Source of the DNA: JAVJSU01 sp040219275
GTDB lineage: Bacteria > Chloroflexota > Anaerolineae > Aggregatilineales > Phototrophicaceae
Length of the DNA stretch: 64,000 bases
Assembly (NCBI GenBank): GCA_040219275.1
Contig: JAVJSU010000013.1
Coordinates: 1 to 64,000 of the forward strand
Direction of reading: 5' to 3'
Shown here: positions 33,827-42,896 of the stretch, piece after piece
How positions within the stretch are numbered: position 1 is the stretch's first letter
How the letters are laid out: every line of letters begins with the position of its first letter
The notes under the pieces: model-generated
Databases searched by the model: none
What the model was told of the DNA's origin: nothing
Seen by the model: the letters and a program-made list of their open reading frames with translations, nothing else
Translations under genes and position numbers: made by a program

Positions 33827-35648
33827 ATTTACGAAATTGCGTGTGTTCCCATTCGGCGAAGAGATCGTGCAGTTTCAAGCGTTGATATTTGCCCGTCGAC
33901 GTGATCGGAATATCCGTACCGAAAACCACCACTTTCGGCGATTTCTCAAACGTCATGCGCTCACGGCAATGGTTGAGGATCGTTTCTTCGGTCACACTCG
34001 CGCCGTCTTCTAACACGATGTACGCGCCGACTTCCTCACCGTAATAATCATTCTTGAAAGCAACCGCCAGCGCAACCTTCACCCCCGGCACTTCCAGCAG
34101 AACCTCTTCAATATCAAACGGGCTGAACTTCACCCCGCCGCGATTAATCAACTCTTTGATGCGTCCGGTGATGAAGAAGAATTTCCGCCCGCGCTCATCT
34201 TCCATATAGAAGCCTTCATCGCCACTGCGGAACCAGCCAAATTTGAAGGTTTCGGCGTTCGCATCGGGACGTTTGAAATAGTATTTCATGATGTTATGCC
34301 CGCGAATGCAAATTTCCCCGCGCTGACCCGCTTCCAGTTGATTGCCCGAACCATCCGCAGAGAAAATCGCCATTTCGTTGGGTTCAATCGCGCACCCGAT
34401 GCTTGGATAGCCATGATCGAGCAACCACGATTGATGTTTTTCCCATGACAGGTCAATCGGCATAAAACAGCTATAACAGGTGGATTCGCTCAAGCCGTAG
34501 CCGTGCAAAATAGGGTAGCCGAACGTATCCTCAAATTCACGCACCAGCGAGAGTGCCAGCGTGCCAGCGCCACAGATAAAATGGCGAAAGCGGATCAAAT
34601 CGCGTCGGCTGATGTTATCGCCGAATAAGCCGCGCCCTTCCGCCTGATCTTTTTGAGAGAGTTCCAGCAAAAATTGAAGCAGAGTCGGCACCACGCTGAC
34701 GATGCTAACTTTCTCCTTGACCAGCCGTTCCCAGAAGCGACTGGCGGAAAATTGCCGATTTAGCACGGTGGATGCGCCGACCAGCAAGGGCGTGACCAGC
34801 GTGACGACGATGCCGTTTACGTGATGGATCGGAAGCACGCACATGGTACGCTGTCCGCCGGAGATGCCCTGCCAGTTGGAGATGCCCCACGCGTCCACCA
34901 GCAAATTATATTGCGTGAGGACAACGCCTTTAGGTGCGCCGGTCGTGCCACTGGTATACACGAGCAAGGCTTCATCGTCGAGTTCAGCCAGCGCGCCGGA
35001 GTCGTCTTCCTTAATGGTATCGTCGTTGGATTTAACGGGTGCGCCATCGCCGAGATAGGTGTTCGGTAGATTTTTCACCAGCGTATTGAAGTGCAAATAG
35101 CGGTCACTTTGTTCGCCGCCCATCTGGACGATCTCACGGATATTCGGTGCACCAAGATCATCATTCGGGTCGCCGTGTACGATATTTTCCGCCCGGTCGA
35201 GATATTCACTGCGGACGAGGCACACCACCGCCTCACTGTTGCGCAAAATAAACGCGATTCGTCGATCATCCTCGGCGACATTCTGAGGTGCAACCGCCGC
35301 GCCGATAATCCAGCAGGCGAAGTAAATCAGCACCGTATCGCTGTGGTTATAGGTAATCGTCGCCACGCGATCCCCGCGCCGCACGCCAAGATCATCATGC
35401 AAAAAATTCGCGGTTTGATGCACACGGGCGTTGAATTCCGTGTAACTGAGTTCTTCACGCGTGTCGTTTTCGTCATAGTGAATCAAAAACGGGCGATTTC
35501 CGGCGGTTTTTGCATGGAGCGACAGCACATGGCGAATGTTGCGATAGGGGATTTTCCGCACCGTCGGCGGTAGACCATCCTTGATATGGGCGATCTGAAG
35601 ATTTTCTAGCGTTGTGGCATCCAAGCCATCCGTGACTTCCATAACCAT
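33825..35648 (-). CDS. AMP-dependent acyl-CoA synthetase/ligase
   Basis: The 607-residue protein has the full signature of the ANL adenylate-forming family: P-loop YTSGTTGAPKGVV near residue 236, GYGLSEST near 395, RSGDEGFY near 482 (the ATP-ribose Asp), TGRIKELINRGG hinge near 502 and the STGKYQR lysine loop near 592. Enzymes with this layout activate a carboxylic acid with ATP and load it onto CoA. It lies in the middle of the range for long- or medium-chain fatty-acid ligases. Substrate is not predictable. It is a single-gene unit. Confidence 0.9.
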   Translation of the reverse strand: MVMEVTDGLDATTLENLQIAHIKDGLPPTVRKIPYRNIRHVLSLHAKTAGNRPFLIHYDENDTREELSYTEFNARVHQTANFLHDDLGVRRGDRVATITYNHSDTVLIYFACWIIGAAVAPQNVAEDDRRIAFILRNSEAVVCLVRSEYLDRAENIVHGDPNDDLGAPNIREIVQMGGEQSDRYLHFNTLVKNLPNTYLGDGAPVKSNDDTIKEDDSGALAELDDEALLVYTSGTTGAPKGVVLTQYNLLVDAWGISNWQGISGGQRTMCVLPIHHVNGIVVTLVTPLLVGASTVLNRQFSASRFWERLVKEKVSIVSVVPTLLQFLLELSQKDQAEGRGLFGDNISRRDLIRFRHFICGAGTLALSLVREFEDTFGYPILHGYGLSESTCYSCFMPIDLSWEKHQSWLLDHGYPSIGCAIEPNEMAIFSADGSGNQLEAGQRGEICIRGHNIMKYYFKRPDANAETFKFGWFRSGDEGFYMEDERGRKFFFITGRIKELINRGGVKFSPFDIEEVLLEVPGVKVALAVAFKNDYYGEEVGAYIVLEDGASVTEETILNHCRERMTFEKSPKVVVFGTDIPITSTGKYQRLKLHDLFAEWEHTQFRK

Positions 35649-36025
35649 AGTTGACGTATCCTTTCAAAATAGGATTATTTTTCCTCTATTTTACCGCATC
35701 GCCCTATGATGTTGATGAGGAATTCGGTTCAATTTCCGCGAACCCATCAACCATTAAGATCGGCTCACAAATTTCGCAAAAATGAATAATTCGTAAAAAT
35801 TGCATTAATTTTGAAACATCTGGCAACTATTGAGCGATTTAGTCTATAGTGCATAAATAATTTCATGAAGTTACAGAAGTATTGATTTTATTTGTAATAA
35901 ATTGAAATTATTTATGAAAAATCTGTAAATAATCAATTCTTAACGCTATATTCAGTAATTATCCGTTATGATTTGATTATAAAGCGAAATTATCAGCAAC
36001 ACATCATTCATCAAGGAGTAAGACA
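35649..36025. other. AT-rich upstream region of the pilin-like cassette
   Basis: These 377 bases are markedly AT-rich, with many TAATAA/ATTTAT runs and no open frame. The end holds AAGGAG for the pilin gene. A TATAAT-like hexamer is found near 35975, but no good -35 partner. It is the expected place for the promoter of the two-gene pilin cassette. Confidence 0.5.
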
Positions 36026-36787
36026 ATGTTTAGTTTTCACAAGAGTCAAAGAGGGCAAGCGGCGGCGGAATATGTGGTTCTACTTCCGGCATCCATTATG
36101 ATTGCAATTTCCGCAGGTTTGATCGCAGGTTTCGTGAATGAAAGTTTAGGGAAAACGGTTGATAGCCTGAACAGCACCGGCATTTGTATGGCAGAAGATG
36201 CACCGGACAACAACAACAGTGGCGCAACATTTGCACAGGTTGGTCCGCATCAAATTCGCCTGACCAGCAACGTATATAACCCCTCCAGCAACCAGACGAC
36301 GATCACCTACACCGTTTCATCAATGGATGATCCGTCAATTAGCCATTGGATGCTCGGCATTCCTTCATCAGTCTACGGTGAGATCGTGAGCGTGGTCAAT
36401 GAAAATCAATACGAATTCGTGACCGATCCTACAACCGGCACAACCGGCATGAAATTTGACACCGGCTACGAAAGCAGTGGCGGCGGTGGCAACGGCGGTA
36501 ATGGCGGCAACGGTGGTAACGGTGGTAACGGTGGCAACGGTGGTGGCAATGGACGTGGCAATGCTAACATTGACGATGGCTATGTACTCACCAGTTTCCG
36601 TTTGATGCAAGATGCTGGTTCAATCGACGCAGTCTCCCGTGACATCACCCTGCTGATTACCGGTCAATATGTATTTGAATCGTCACAAATTTCCATCAAA
36701 GCCGGTCAGGAAAGTTACTATGGTACGATCAGTATGCCGGTACGTATCGACGCTGGAGACGATCAACCCGAACAGGAGTGTGAATAA
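36026..36787 (+). CDS. Pilin-like protein with Gly-Asn repeats
   Basis: The 253-residue protein starts with KSQRG|QAAAEYVVLLPAS, matching the processing site of Flp/TadE-type pilins: Gly, then Gln1 and Glu5-Tyr6, followed by a 20-residue hydrophobic helix. The same motif is in the 49-residue Flp pilin of this window. The mature part is a beta-rich domain (about 60-150), then a (Gly-Gly-Asn)n stretch at about 152-182, then another beta-rich part. AAGGAG lies 6 bases before the ATG. The next gene starts within the stop codon (TAATG), so they are coupled. It is probably a minor pilin or a pilus-tip/adhesin protein exported through the Tad system; this is inference. Confidence 0.8.
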   Translation: MFSFHKSQRGQAAAEYVVLLPASIMIAISAGLIAGFVNESLGKTVDSLNSTGICMAEDAPDNNNSGATFAQVGPHQIRLTSNVYNPSSNQTTITYTVSSMDDPSISHWMLGIPSSVYGEIVSVVNENQYEFVTDPTTGTTGMKFDTGYESSGGGGNGGNGGNGGNGGNGGNGGGNGRGNANIDDGYVLTSFRLMQDAGSIDAVSRDITLLITGQYVFESSQISIKAGQESYYGTISMPVRIDAGDDQPEQECE

Positions 36788-37527
36788 TGGCGACTTCATC
36801 AAGTCACGGTGACGATCAACTTTTAAGACGGACGTTTGACGCAATTTACGACTTCGACATTCATGCTGTAACGAACACATTCAGCAAGATGAATCGTCGT
36901 ACCAGATGGTACCTGTTCTCAGCAATCGGTGTGTTGATGCTAGTAGTTGTCGTCACACAGATGGGCAAAGGCGTAGTCTCTGCAGTTCGTACTGCAAGTT
37001 TACCCACTGCAAACGAATCATTGGTAGCACCTTACGAGTTGAATGAAAACATGATCCAGCTTGACACAGCGGCATTGCCAACAATGGGTGACTTTACACA
37101 AACCCCGGTTGAACTGGCGACCGTTAATCCGGTAGTGTCCTGTATGGCAGATTACATCACCTGCTCTGATGCACAGTTGTTAAACCGGGTTGATCTGGAA
37201 AGTGGCATCTCTGCCAACTATGCAAATGAAACAATGAATTTTTCGCTGACGGCACTGCAATTTGCCAATCAGGCAATCGCACAACGCGGGCTGGAAAATC
37301 TGTATGATTATTCAAGCGCAACCGGCGCGATGGGCAACTATGTAATTATGCCCAGCCAGTCCATTAGATATTACTATGGTCTAGCAAATGGCTGGTTGAA
37401 CTTCACATGGGCGGCAGATAACGCCATCTACACCGTCAATGTACGGAACTTCCGTGAGATGGAAAGCGTGATGGAACTACTACGCACCGCACCTCCGGTC
37501 ATCACCGAAGGCTTAAGCAACGGCTAG
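36787..37527 (+). CDS. Single-pass membrane protein, partner of the pilin-like protein
   Basis: The 246-residue protein has a cytoplasmic N-terminal segment (residues 1-40), one membrane helix (about 41-60, WYLFSAIGVLMLVVVV) and an outer domain of about 180 residues with two Cys close together (VSCMADYITC). It is not recognised. Its ATG shares bases with the stop codon of the pilin-like gene (TAATG), so production of the two is coupled and they probably act together. A terminator follows, so this is a two-gene operon. It could be a pilus assembly or anchoring factor. Confidence 0.75.
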   Translation: MATSSSHGDDQLLRRTFDAIYDFDIHAVTNTFSKMNRRTRWYLFSAIGVLMLVVVVTQMGKGVVSAVRTASLPTANESLVAPYELNENMIQLDTAALPTMGDFTQTPVELATVNPVVSCMADYITCSDAQLLNRVDLESGISANYANETMNFSLTALQFANQAIAQRGLENLYDYSSATGAMGNYVIMPSQSIRYYYGLANGWLNFTWAADNAIYTVNVRNFREMESVMELLRTAPPVITEGLSNG

Positions 37528-37559
37528 GCTTTCTGACTAGTCCATTCAATAAACCAACT

Positions 37560-37593
37560 ACAGGCGGCAGGATACAGTCCTCCGCCTGTTTTG
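37560..37593 (+). terminator. Terminator of the pilin-like cassette
   Basis: ACAGGCGG and CCGCCTGT form a perfect 8-bp stem followed by TTTTG. It lies about 30 bases after the second gene. Confidence 0.85.
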
Positions 37594-37726
37594 ATTCTAT
37601 GACCAACGGTAAAGCGTCAAGCTGTAAACCGCCACACATGGTACACTCTGGCTACTGTAAGACGGTGCAGAAAACGTTAGCCTTAGTGTGACGGTCTGCT
37701 GAAAGATCATGTTGAAGGAGTGACTC

Positions 37727-38164
37727 ATGCGATACATCCGTGCGTTCTGGATTACGCTGTTGATGACCCTACGCGGAGAAAAGCCACAATTACGCTATGC
37801 TCGTTTGCGGGAATGGATCAACCAATCAAGCACGCAGTTGGAGCACGTTATGATGATTGCCGACCAGAGCGGCTTCGGCAAACGCGAGCGCAAACAACTC
37901 AGCCTCAAATTGGATGGACGCGACACCACCATGCAAACGGTGATTGATGCCCTCAAACATCATCTGGGCGAGGAATATCCCTATCTGCTGAACAACATCA
38001 CCGAGCACAGCGTCACCGCCATTTATGCCAGCAACATGAACGATCAATACTTCGTGATGCGCCTGCGGGACGAATCCGCTATCCAGCAAAACGCACCCCT
38101 ACATGAAGCGATCTCCAAACTGAGCCAGCAACTCAATAGCATCCCGCCGAGCACGGAAATTTAA
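37727..38164 (+). CDS. Hypothetical protein
   Basis: The 145-residue protein is not recognised. It begins with a hydrophobic stretch (AFWITLLMTL) that is too short for a firm membrane call, then a basic helical part, then an acidic helical end. AAGGAG lies 7 bases before the ATG, which supports a real gene. It is between the pilin cassette and the MocR regulator and has no obvious partner. Confidence 0.65.
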   Translation: MRYIRAFWITLLMTLRGEKPQLRYARLREWINQSSTQLEHVMMIADQSGFGKRERKQLSLKLDGRDTTMQTVIDALKHHLGEEYPYLLNNITEHSVTAIYASNMNDQYFVMRLRDESAIQQNAPLHEAISKLSQQLNSIPPSTEI

Positions 38165-38200
38165 GTGTCAGTGGCGATTGTATAAGAGTCATTTTTCACA

Positions 38201-38293
38201 ATTGTCCCATCAAATCCATACATTGTTCTAGCACACTGGACTTCTATTGTCCGTAGACGACCCTTATTGAACCCGTTATGATGACATTGTCAT
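38201..38293 (+). promoter_or_regulatory. Repeated ATTGTC sites upstream of the MocR-type gene
   Basis: ATTGTCC occurs at 38201-38207 and 38246-38252, and ATTGTCA at 38286-38292, the last inside the palindrome ATGACATTGTCAT (38281-38293). MocR regulators often bind direct repeats near their own promoters, so these may be autoregulatory sites. No regulator binding has been shown. Confidence 0.4.
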
Positions 38294-38314
38294 ATGGGAT
38301 AAGGCAAATGTGCT

Positions 38315-39784
38315 ATGTCACTCAGTATCCAACTGAATCGGGGCGATTCGCGTCCGATTTATCTCCAGATTGCCAGCCAGATTAGAAACCAGATCAGCGT
38401 CGGGCGTTTACCGCCGGGGACGCGCTTACCTTCCGTGCGAGCGATGGCACAAAACCTGAGCATCAACCGCCTGACCGTGCATAACGCCTATAGTGAATTA
38501 CAGGCGGACGGCTGGGTTGAATCCACTGTTGGGCGCGGGACGTATGTGGTGGAGCAAGCGCAAGCCATGACTCTGCTGTCTACGCTCAGTTCGGAATTCA
38601 GCCCGATCAATGTGTTGCAAGACCTCGCGCCGATCAAGCAAATCCCGACGTTGCGCTCTATGGGAACGGCAGAACCTGATCCATCCCTCGCGCCTGTCGA
38701 TGAATTCTGGGGTGCGATGATGGCGCTCCGTCGAGAAGCCGCCACTTTGATGTCCTATGAGATTTATCAGGGTGATGCCAAATTACGCATCGAATTGACG
38801 CATGTGCTGGCGGAACGCGGAATCGCCGTGATGCCCGATGACATTATGGTCACATCCGGCGCGATGCACGGCTTATCACTGGTCACGCAGGTGATGACCA
38901 AACCGGGGGATACGGTCATCATCGAAGAACCGACCTACTTAGGGCTGATTCATCTGTTGAAAATGCAGGGTTTGCGTCCCATCCCCGTGCCGCTGGACAC
39001 AGAAGGTCCGCGCATGGATGTGCTGGAAAGTGTGCTGAAATCCGAATCGCCGCGCTTGATGTACACCGTCCCCGGCTTTCAAAACCCGACGGGGCTGAAT
39101 ATGTCACCTGCCCGCCGTCAGGAAGTGCTGAAAATGACGCGGCGTTATGGTGTGCCGGTGCTCGAAGATGATATTTACGGTGTGCTGGCGTATGATGCCC
39201 CCGCGCCACCGGCGATGCGTGCCTCTGATGACAACGTGATTTACGTCAGCAGTATGTCCAAAATGCTGATGCCCGGTTTACGCATCGGTTATGTAGTCGC
39301 TCCGCCGGATATTACGCGCAAATTACTGGCGGCACGGCTGGCGAACGATCTCTACGGCGTGCCATTTGTACAGCGTGCGCTGGCGAACTTCCTGCATATG
39401 GGCAGACTCAAAGCCCATCTCCGGCGTGTAATGCCGATTTATAGTGCACGGCGCGACGCGGTATTGAGCGCACTCCGTCGCCATATGCCTGCTGGTGTAA
39501 AGTGGACAGAGCCGGAAGGTGGTTTTTGCCTGTGGGTGGAATTGCCCTATAACAACATGATGGCGGTCTATCAATCCGCGCTAAAACACGGGCTAGCATT
39601 CACCCCCGGCGCGGCATTCATGAGCGACACAAGCTCAAATCGCTATATGCGTCTGTGCTTTAGTACGCAACCCGTAGAGGAAATGGACGCGCTCATCGGC
39701 TTACTGGCAGATTTGATCCGCGCACAGGGTAGCCGAGACCAGACCATGACCCACGACGCGCCTATCTGGGCACCGATGACATAG
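38315..39784 (+). CDS. MocR-family regulator (GntR helix-turn-helix fused to an aminotransferase)
   Basis: The 489-residue protein has an N-terminal GntR-type winged helix (residues 1-75, with PIYLQIASQIRNQISVGRL) joined to a class I PLP-dependent aminotransferase-like domain. The PLP lysine is Lys316 in SSMSKML, and the NPTG turn (VPGFQNPTGLN) is present. MocR proteins sense vitamin-B6- or amino-acid-linked compounds, often controlling pyridoxal, GABA or taurine genes. Some such proteins act as real aminotransferases, in particular 2-aminoadipate transaminases. No B6 gene is adjacent. The gene that follows is the small unknown at 39930. Confidence 0.88.
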   Translation: MSLSIQLNRGDSRPIYLQIASQIRNQISVGRLPPGTRLPSVRAMAQNLSINRLTVHNAYSELQADGWVESTVGRGTYVVEQAQAMTLLSTLSSEFSPINVLQDLAPIKQIPTLRSMGTAEPDPSLAPVDEFWGAMMALRREAATLMSYEIYQGDAKLRIELTHVLAERGIAVMPDDIMVTSGAMHGLSLVTQVMTKPGDTVIIEEPTYLGLIHLLKMQGLRPIPVPLDTEGPRMDVLESVLKSESPRLMYTVPGFQNPTGLNMSPARRQEVLKMTRRYGVPVLEDDIYGVLAYDAPAPPAMRASDDNVIYVSSMSKMLMPGLRIGYVVAPPDITRKLLAARLANDLYGVPFVQRALANFLHMGRLKAHLRRVMPIYSARRDAVLSALRRHMPAGVKWTEPEGGFCLWVELPYNNMMAVYQSALKHGLAFTPGAAFMSDTSSNRYMRLCFSTQPVEEMDALIGLLADLIRAQGSRDQTMTHDAPIWAPMT

Positions 39785-39929
39785 AGCCAGCAATGAGTAA
39801 AACCATGTCGCGGAACGGGTCGATTTAAGGCATCGAAGTGCGATAAGCTAAATTATCGACAGGCATCATGAGTTTGTTACAACTGCTAATGAACAGCCTC
39901 CCAATGGCTGAATGAAGGAGAAAATCAAT

Positions 39930-40310
39930 ATGAAACGTAACCCGACGATCCTATTTATCGGAACAGAAGACAGCGCGGACTCATTGCGCGCCAATAACGA
40001 AGGCTGGACGATCTTCCATCCGCAAGAGACGATGGAAGCACTGGCATGGTACACCTTTTATTTCCCGGAACTGGTCATCATCGAAGACGCGCCGGAAAGC
40101 GAAGACGCGCATGAAGTCTACGCCCATTTGCGTTCGATCTATGCGGAAAATGTCCTCTTGCTCAGTGATGAGCCGTTCCGCTGGGTGGATGACAGCTACG
40201 AGCCGTATAGCTTGCCCCTAAGCGCGAGTGTGCGTGACATCGGGCTGGCGGTCAGCGCGTGGGATACGCCGGAATTCAACACAATTTTGCGGGGCGCATT
40301 AAGCACATAA
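39930..40310 (+). CDS. Hypothetical protein, degenerate receiver-like
   Basis: The 126-residue protein has the first strand of a receiver (TILFIGTEDS) and a YFPELVIIEDAPESEDAHEVY segment in the position of the phospho-acceptor strand, split here into two short blocks, but the conserved Lys and acidic pocket are not clear. It may be a decayed receiver fold or another Rossmann-like domain. I choose the ATG at 39930 as AAGGAG lies 9 bases upstream (39915-39920). A terminator follows it, so it may share a message with the MocR gene. Confidence 0.6.
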   Translation: MKRNPTILFIGTEDSADSLRANNEGWTIFHPQETMEALAWYTFYFPELVIIEDAPESEDAHEVYAHLRSIYAENVLLLSDEPFRWVDDSYEPYSLPLSASVRDIGLAVSAWDTPEFNTILRGALST

Positions 40311-40324
40311 GTCCTCTATAATCG

Positions 40325-40354
40325 AAGGCTGTAGGCGATTGTCTACAGCCTTTC
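40325..40354 (+). terminator. Terminator
   Basis: AGGCTGTAG and CTACAGCCT form a perfect 9-bp stem followed by TTCTGT. It separates the receiver-like gene from the Dus gene. Confidence 0.75.
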
Positions 40355-40380
40355 TGTAAATTAACCTTTAGCAAACAACC

Positions 40381-41400
40381 GTGATTCCAGAAATTACCCA
40401 CCCGACAAAACTTCAACTCAACGCTTTAAAAATTGGCGACATCACCATTGATACGCCCCTCTCCCTCGCGCCGATGGCAGGACAAACCAACCGCGCTTTC
40501 CGTGATCTGTGCCGTGAAATGGGCGATTGTGGTCTGGTCTGTACCGAATTGATTAGTAGCCACGCCATGCAAAACAAAGGATCATTCAAGCACACCCTGA
40601 AAATGTTCGATTGGGACGACAGGGAAAATCCATTTGCCGTGCAACTCTTCGGCAGTGATCCATGGATGATGGCGGAAGCGGCGAAAATTGTCGTGGATCA
40701 TGGCGCACAAATTGTGGACATCAACATGGGCTGTTGGGTGCCGAAGGTCGCAAAAAAAGGCGGCGGTGCGGCGTTACTCAAAGATGTGTGTACCGCGACG
40801 GAAGTGGTACGGGCAGTTGTGGATGCGGTGCCATCTACGCCCGTCACGGTGAAAATTCGCAGTGGCTGGACGCAAGACGACCCGACAGGCATCCCGTTTG
40901 CAAAAGCGGCTGAACAGGTCGGCGCGAAAGCCATCGCCGTCCATGCGCGGTATGCACAGCAGGGCTTTACTGGCGTGGCGGATTGGTCGATTATCCGTGA
41001 GGTCAAGCAGACGGTGAGCATTCCGGTGCTGGGCAATGGCGATGTGTTCTCGGCAGAAGATGCGGCGCGGATGTTCACCGAAACCGGCTGTGATGGTGTG
41101 ATGGTCGGGCGCGGGGCGCTCGGTAATCCCTGGATTTTCCGGCAGATCGCCCATTTCATCCGCACGGGCGAACACTTACCCGCACCCACATGGGAAGCAC
41201 GCGCAGAAGCGGCGGTGCGACAGGCACATCTGACGCTAGAAACCACCAATTACGAGCCGATCAAAGCCATCCGTGAATTACGCGGGCAGTTGATTAAATA
41301 TTGCGACGGAATGCCCGATGCGACGACCATCCGCGAGAAAGTCGTCCGGGCGGAATCATTCGCGGATATTCAAGCGGCGTTTGCACCGCTTCTGAGTTAA
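40381..41400 (+). CDS. tRNA-dihydrouridine synthase (DusB-like)
   Basis: The enzyme reduces uridine to dihydrouridine in the tRNA D-loop with FMN. The 339-residue protein has the FMN-binding SLAPMAGQTNRAF, the catalytic-loop Cys118 in DINMGC, KIRSGW, the HAR-loop AVHARYAQQGFTG, and GNGDVFSAEDAARM and DGVMVGRGALGNPW. One oddity is that the near-universal Pro after the catalytic Cys is Trp119 (MGCWVPKV). It starts with GTG and lacks a clear ribosome-binding site, so the start could be slightly different. The stop overlaps that of the convergent membrane protein gene by four bases. Confidence 0.92.
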   Translation: MIPEITHPTKLQLNALKIGDITIDTPLSLAPMAGQTNRAFRDLCREMGDCGLVCTELISSHAMQNKGSFKHTLKMFDWDDRENPFAVQLFGSDPWMMAEAAKIVVDHGAQIVDINMGCWVPKVAKKGGGAALLKDVCTATEVVRAVVDAVPSTPVTVKIRSGWTQDDPTGIPFAKAAEQVGAKAIAVHARYAQQGFTGVADWSIIREVKQTVSIPVLGNGDVFSAEDAARMFTETGCDGVMVGRGALGNPWIFRQIAHFIRTGEHLPAPTWEARAEAAVRQAHLTLETTNYEPIKAIRELRGQLIKYCDGMPDATTIREKVVRAESFADIQAAFAPLLS

Positions 41401-41882
41401 GTTACTGGTGACATAGACGAACGTAGGCGCACCTGCCAGTACAGCCACAAACCGCAAGCCAATCCGATGCACACCGCCGGAAAGATCGAACGATGAAAAC
41501 CGCGATAAGTCGGGTCATAGATTACATCGGCGGGATACGGGAAAAATAACGCATTGTTGATGAACGCCGCCGGCATAAGAATTCCGATGAGCAAGAACGC
41601 AAATATGAGGTTACCCAATACCAGCTTGAATATATTCGTGGTTCTGCCTCGCAATAACTTCCACGATAAGCCAATACTCATCACCAGAAAAGTTGCGCTA
41701 AAGAGATAATAGCCCGGCATGTTTGCAAAGAAGTCATTGAGGGTGCGTTGCCATGTGTTGGATTCTGGTTGGATGATCGCTGAATCCCAGGGCACCATAA
41801 TTAATTGTGTAAGGTAAGTAAGTATGCCGAAAATGACCAGCCAACTTATTAGGAGTACGACAAAAGTGATGAGTCGTTTCAT
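41397..41882 (-). CDS. Four-helix membrane protein, unknown
   Basis: The 161-residue protein has four predicted membrane helices (about residues 5-28, 56-76, 87-110 and 133-150) and short loops with no recognised motif. It is not assigned. It overlaps the Dus gene end by four bases in a convergent arrangement. Homologues would be needed to say more. Confidence 0.65.
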   Translation of the reverse strand: MKRLITFVVLLISWLVIFGILTYLTQLIMVPWDSAIIQPESNTWQRTLNDFFANMPGYYLFSATFLVMSIGLSWKLLRGRTTNIFKLVLGNLIFAFLLIGILMPAAFINNALFFPYPADVIYDPTYRGFHRSIFPAVCIGLACGLWLYWQVRLRSSMSPVT

Positions 41883-41975
41883 CTGAACACCTCACAATCT
41901 TCACTTGGTGCGCATAGTATAGCTTTATCTGTGGCACAGTTAGCATTTCGTCGGGCAACCGTTGAATTAATCAAC

Positions 41976-42008
41976 AAAAAACCGGAGTGGTAAGCTCCGG
42001 TTTTTGTT
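41976..42008. terminator. Bidirectional terminator
   Basis: AAAAACCGGAG and CTCCGGTTTTT form a perfect stem with a 7-base loop and T-run on both sides. It ends the membrane protein gene at 42036 on the minus strand. Confidence 0.9.
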
Positions 42009-42035
42009 TATTCGATTGTATTGTTGTGGCTTAAA

Positions 42036-42665
42036 TTAGGCTTCGGTGGGTGGCAAATGTCCGCGCCGCCATTCAAAGATGAATAGACCGAAGAACACAA
42101 CCGCTAGCCCAAGGATAAATACGCCGGTTACGGTGATGCCCGTCGCAACATTGCCCCAACCATATGCGGAGAGCAGTGCGCCTCTAAGGTTACTTGCCGT
42201 CAACATCGTGTTGCGAAGACCGGTAACGGTGTCCAACTCAGCTTGTGCCGCTGTAATCGCCTCTTCATCACCAGATTCCTCTGCGGCGGCAACGTCTGCA
42301 CGCAATTGGCGCTGTACGCCACCCAATGTTGCATAGACCGCACCGGGATAGCCAGCACGGTCGGCGGATTCTTGTGCGTGTAACAGAATGAGTTCTGAAT
42401 AAACTTTTGCCTGATTACCGGTTGTCAACTGTTGTCCAGCATTTTCCTCCATGCCCGGTATCGCCAGTTCTTCTTCAGAAAGGTTCTCCAGCGGCGAAAA
42501 CGAGATCTGTTGGGAGACCAGTTCGTCTTCAATATTATCACCGACGAACTGACCCATCCATAATGCGAAGCCGCCTAACACGACTGCACCGATAGTGAAG
42601 ATGAGCCATAGTACCAATACTCTGGACCACATGGCGGCTGAGAGACGATGACTTAGATATTTCAT
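42036..42665 (-). CDS. Two-helix membrane protein with an extracytoplasmic helical domain
   Basis: The 209-residue protein has a membrane helix at about 16-38 and another at about 170-195, with a 130-residue acidic helical domain between them (GDEEAITAAQAELDTV). This is the topology of sensor-like or scaffold proteins, but no known family is seen. I start it at 42665, as AGGAG lies 7 bases upstream; a longer frame to 42719 lacks one. Upstream it faces an unusual regulatory region with repeated sites. Confidence 0.65.
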   Translation of the reverse strand: MKYLSHRLSAAMWSRVLVLWLIFTIGAVVLGGFALWMGQFVGDNIEDELVSQQISFSPLENLSEEELAIPGMEENAGQQLTTGNQAKVYSELILLHAQESADRAGYPGAVYATLGGVQRQLRADVAAAEESGDEEAITAAQAELDTVTGLRNTMLTASNLRGALLSAYGWGNVATGITVTGVFILGLAVVFFGLFIFEWRRGHLPPTEA

Positions 42666-42744
42666 GAGGTTACTCCTGTTGGTTAGATCGAATATCGAAT
42701 ATCGAGATGACTGAATCATATCGCTTTTGAGAAAATTGACTTAG

Positions 42745-42859
42745 TGATAGATGTCACATCATTGGTAGATTTTTGTATGTTTATGACTATGATAGATGTC
42801 ATATCGGGACGAAAAAAACCTGTTTTTTCGATATTGTTTGTATTTATTCGTCTATCATA
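42745..42859. promoter_or_regulatory. Repeated operator-like sites in a divergent region
   Basis: TGATAGATGTCACATC (42745-42760) and TGATAGATGTCATATC (42790-42805) are near-identical direct copies. An inverted partial copy (CGTCTATCATA, 42849-42859) overlaps a possible -10 (TAATAT). They lie between the divergent membrane protein gene and a small frame at 42897. Such spaced copies are typical of cooperative repressor sites. Confidence 0.55.
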
Positions 42860-42896
42860 ATATAGGTAAATTCGATAAACATCAAGGAGCACACCC

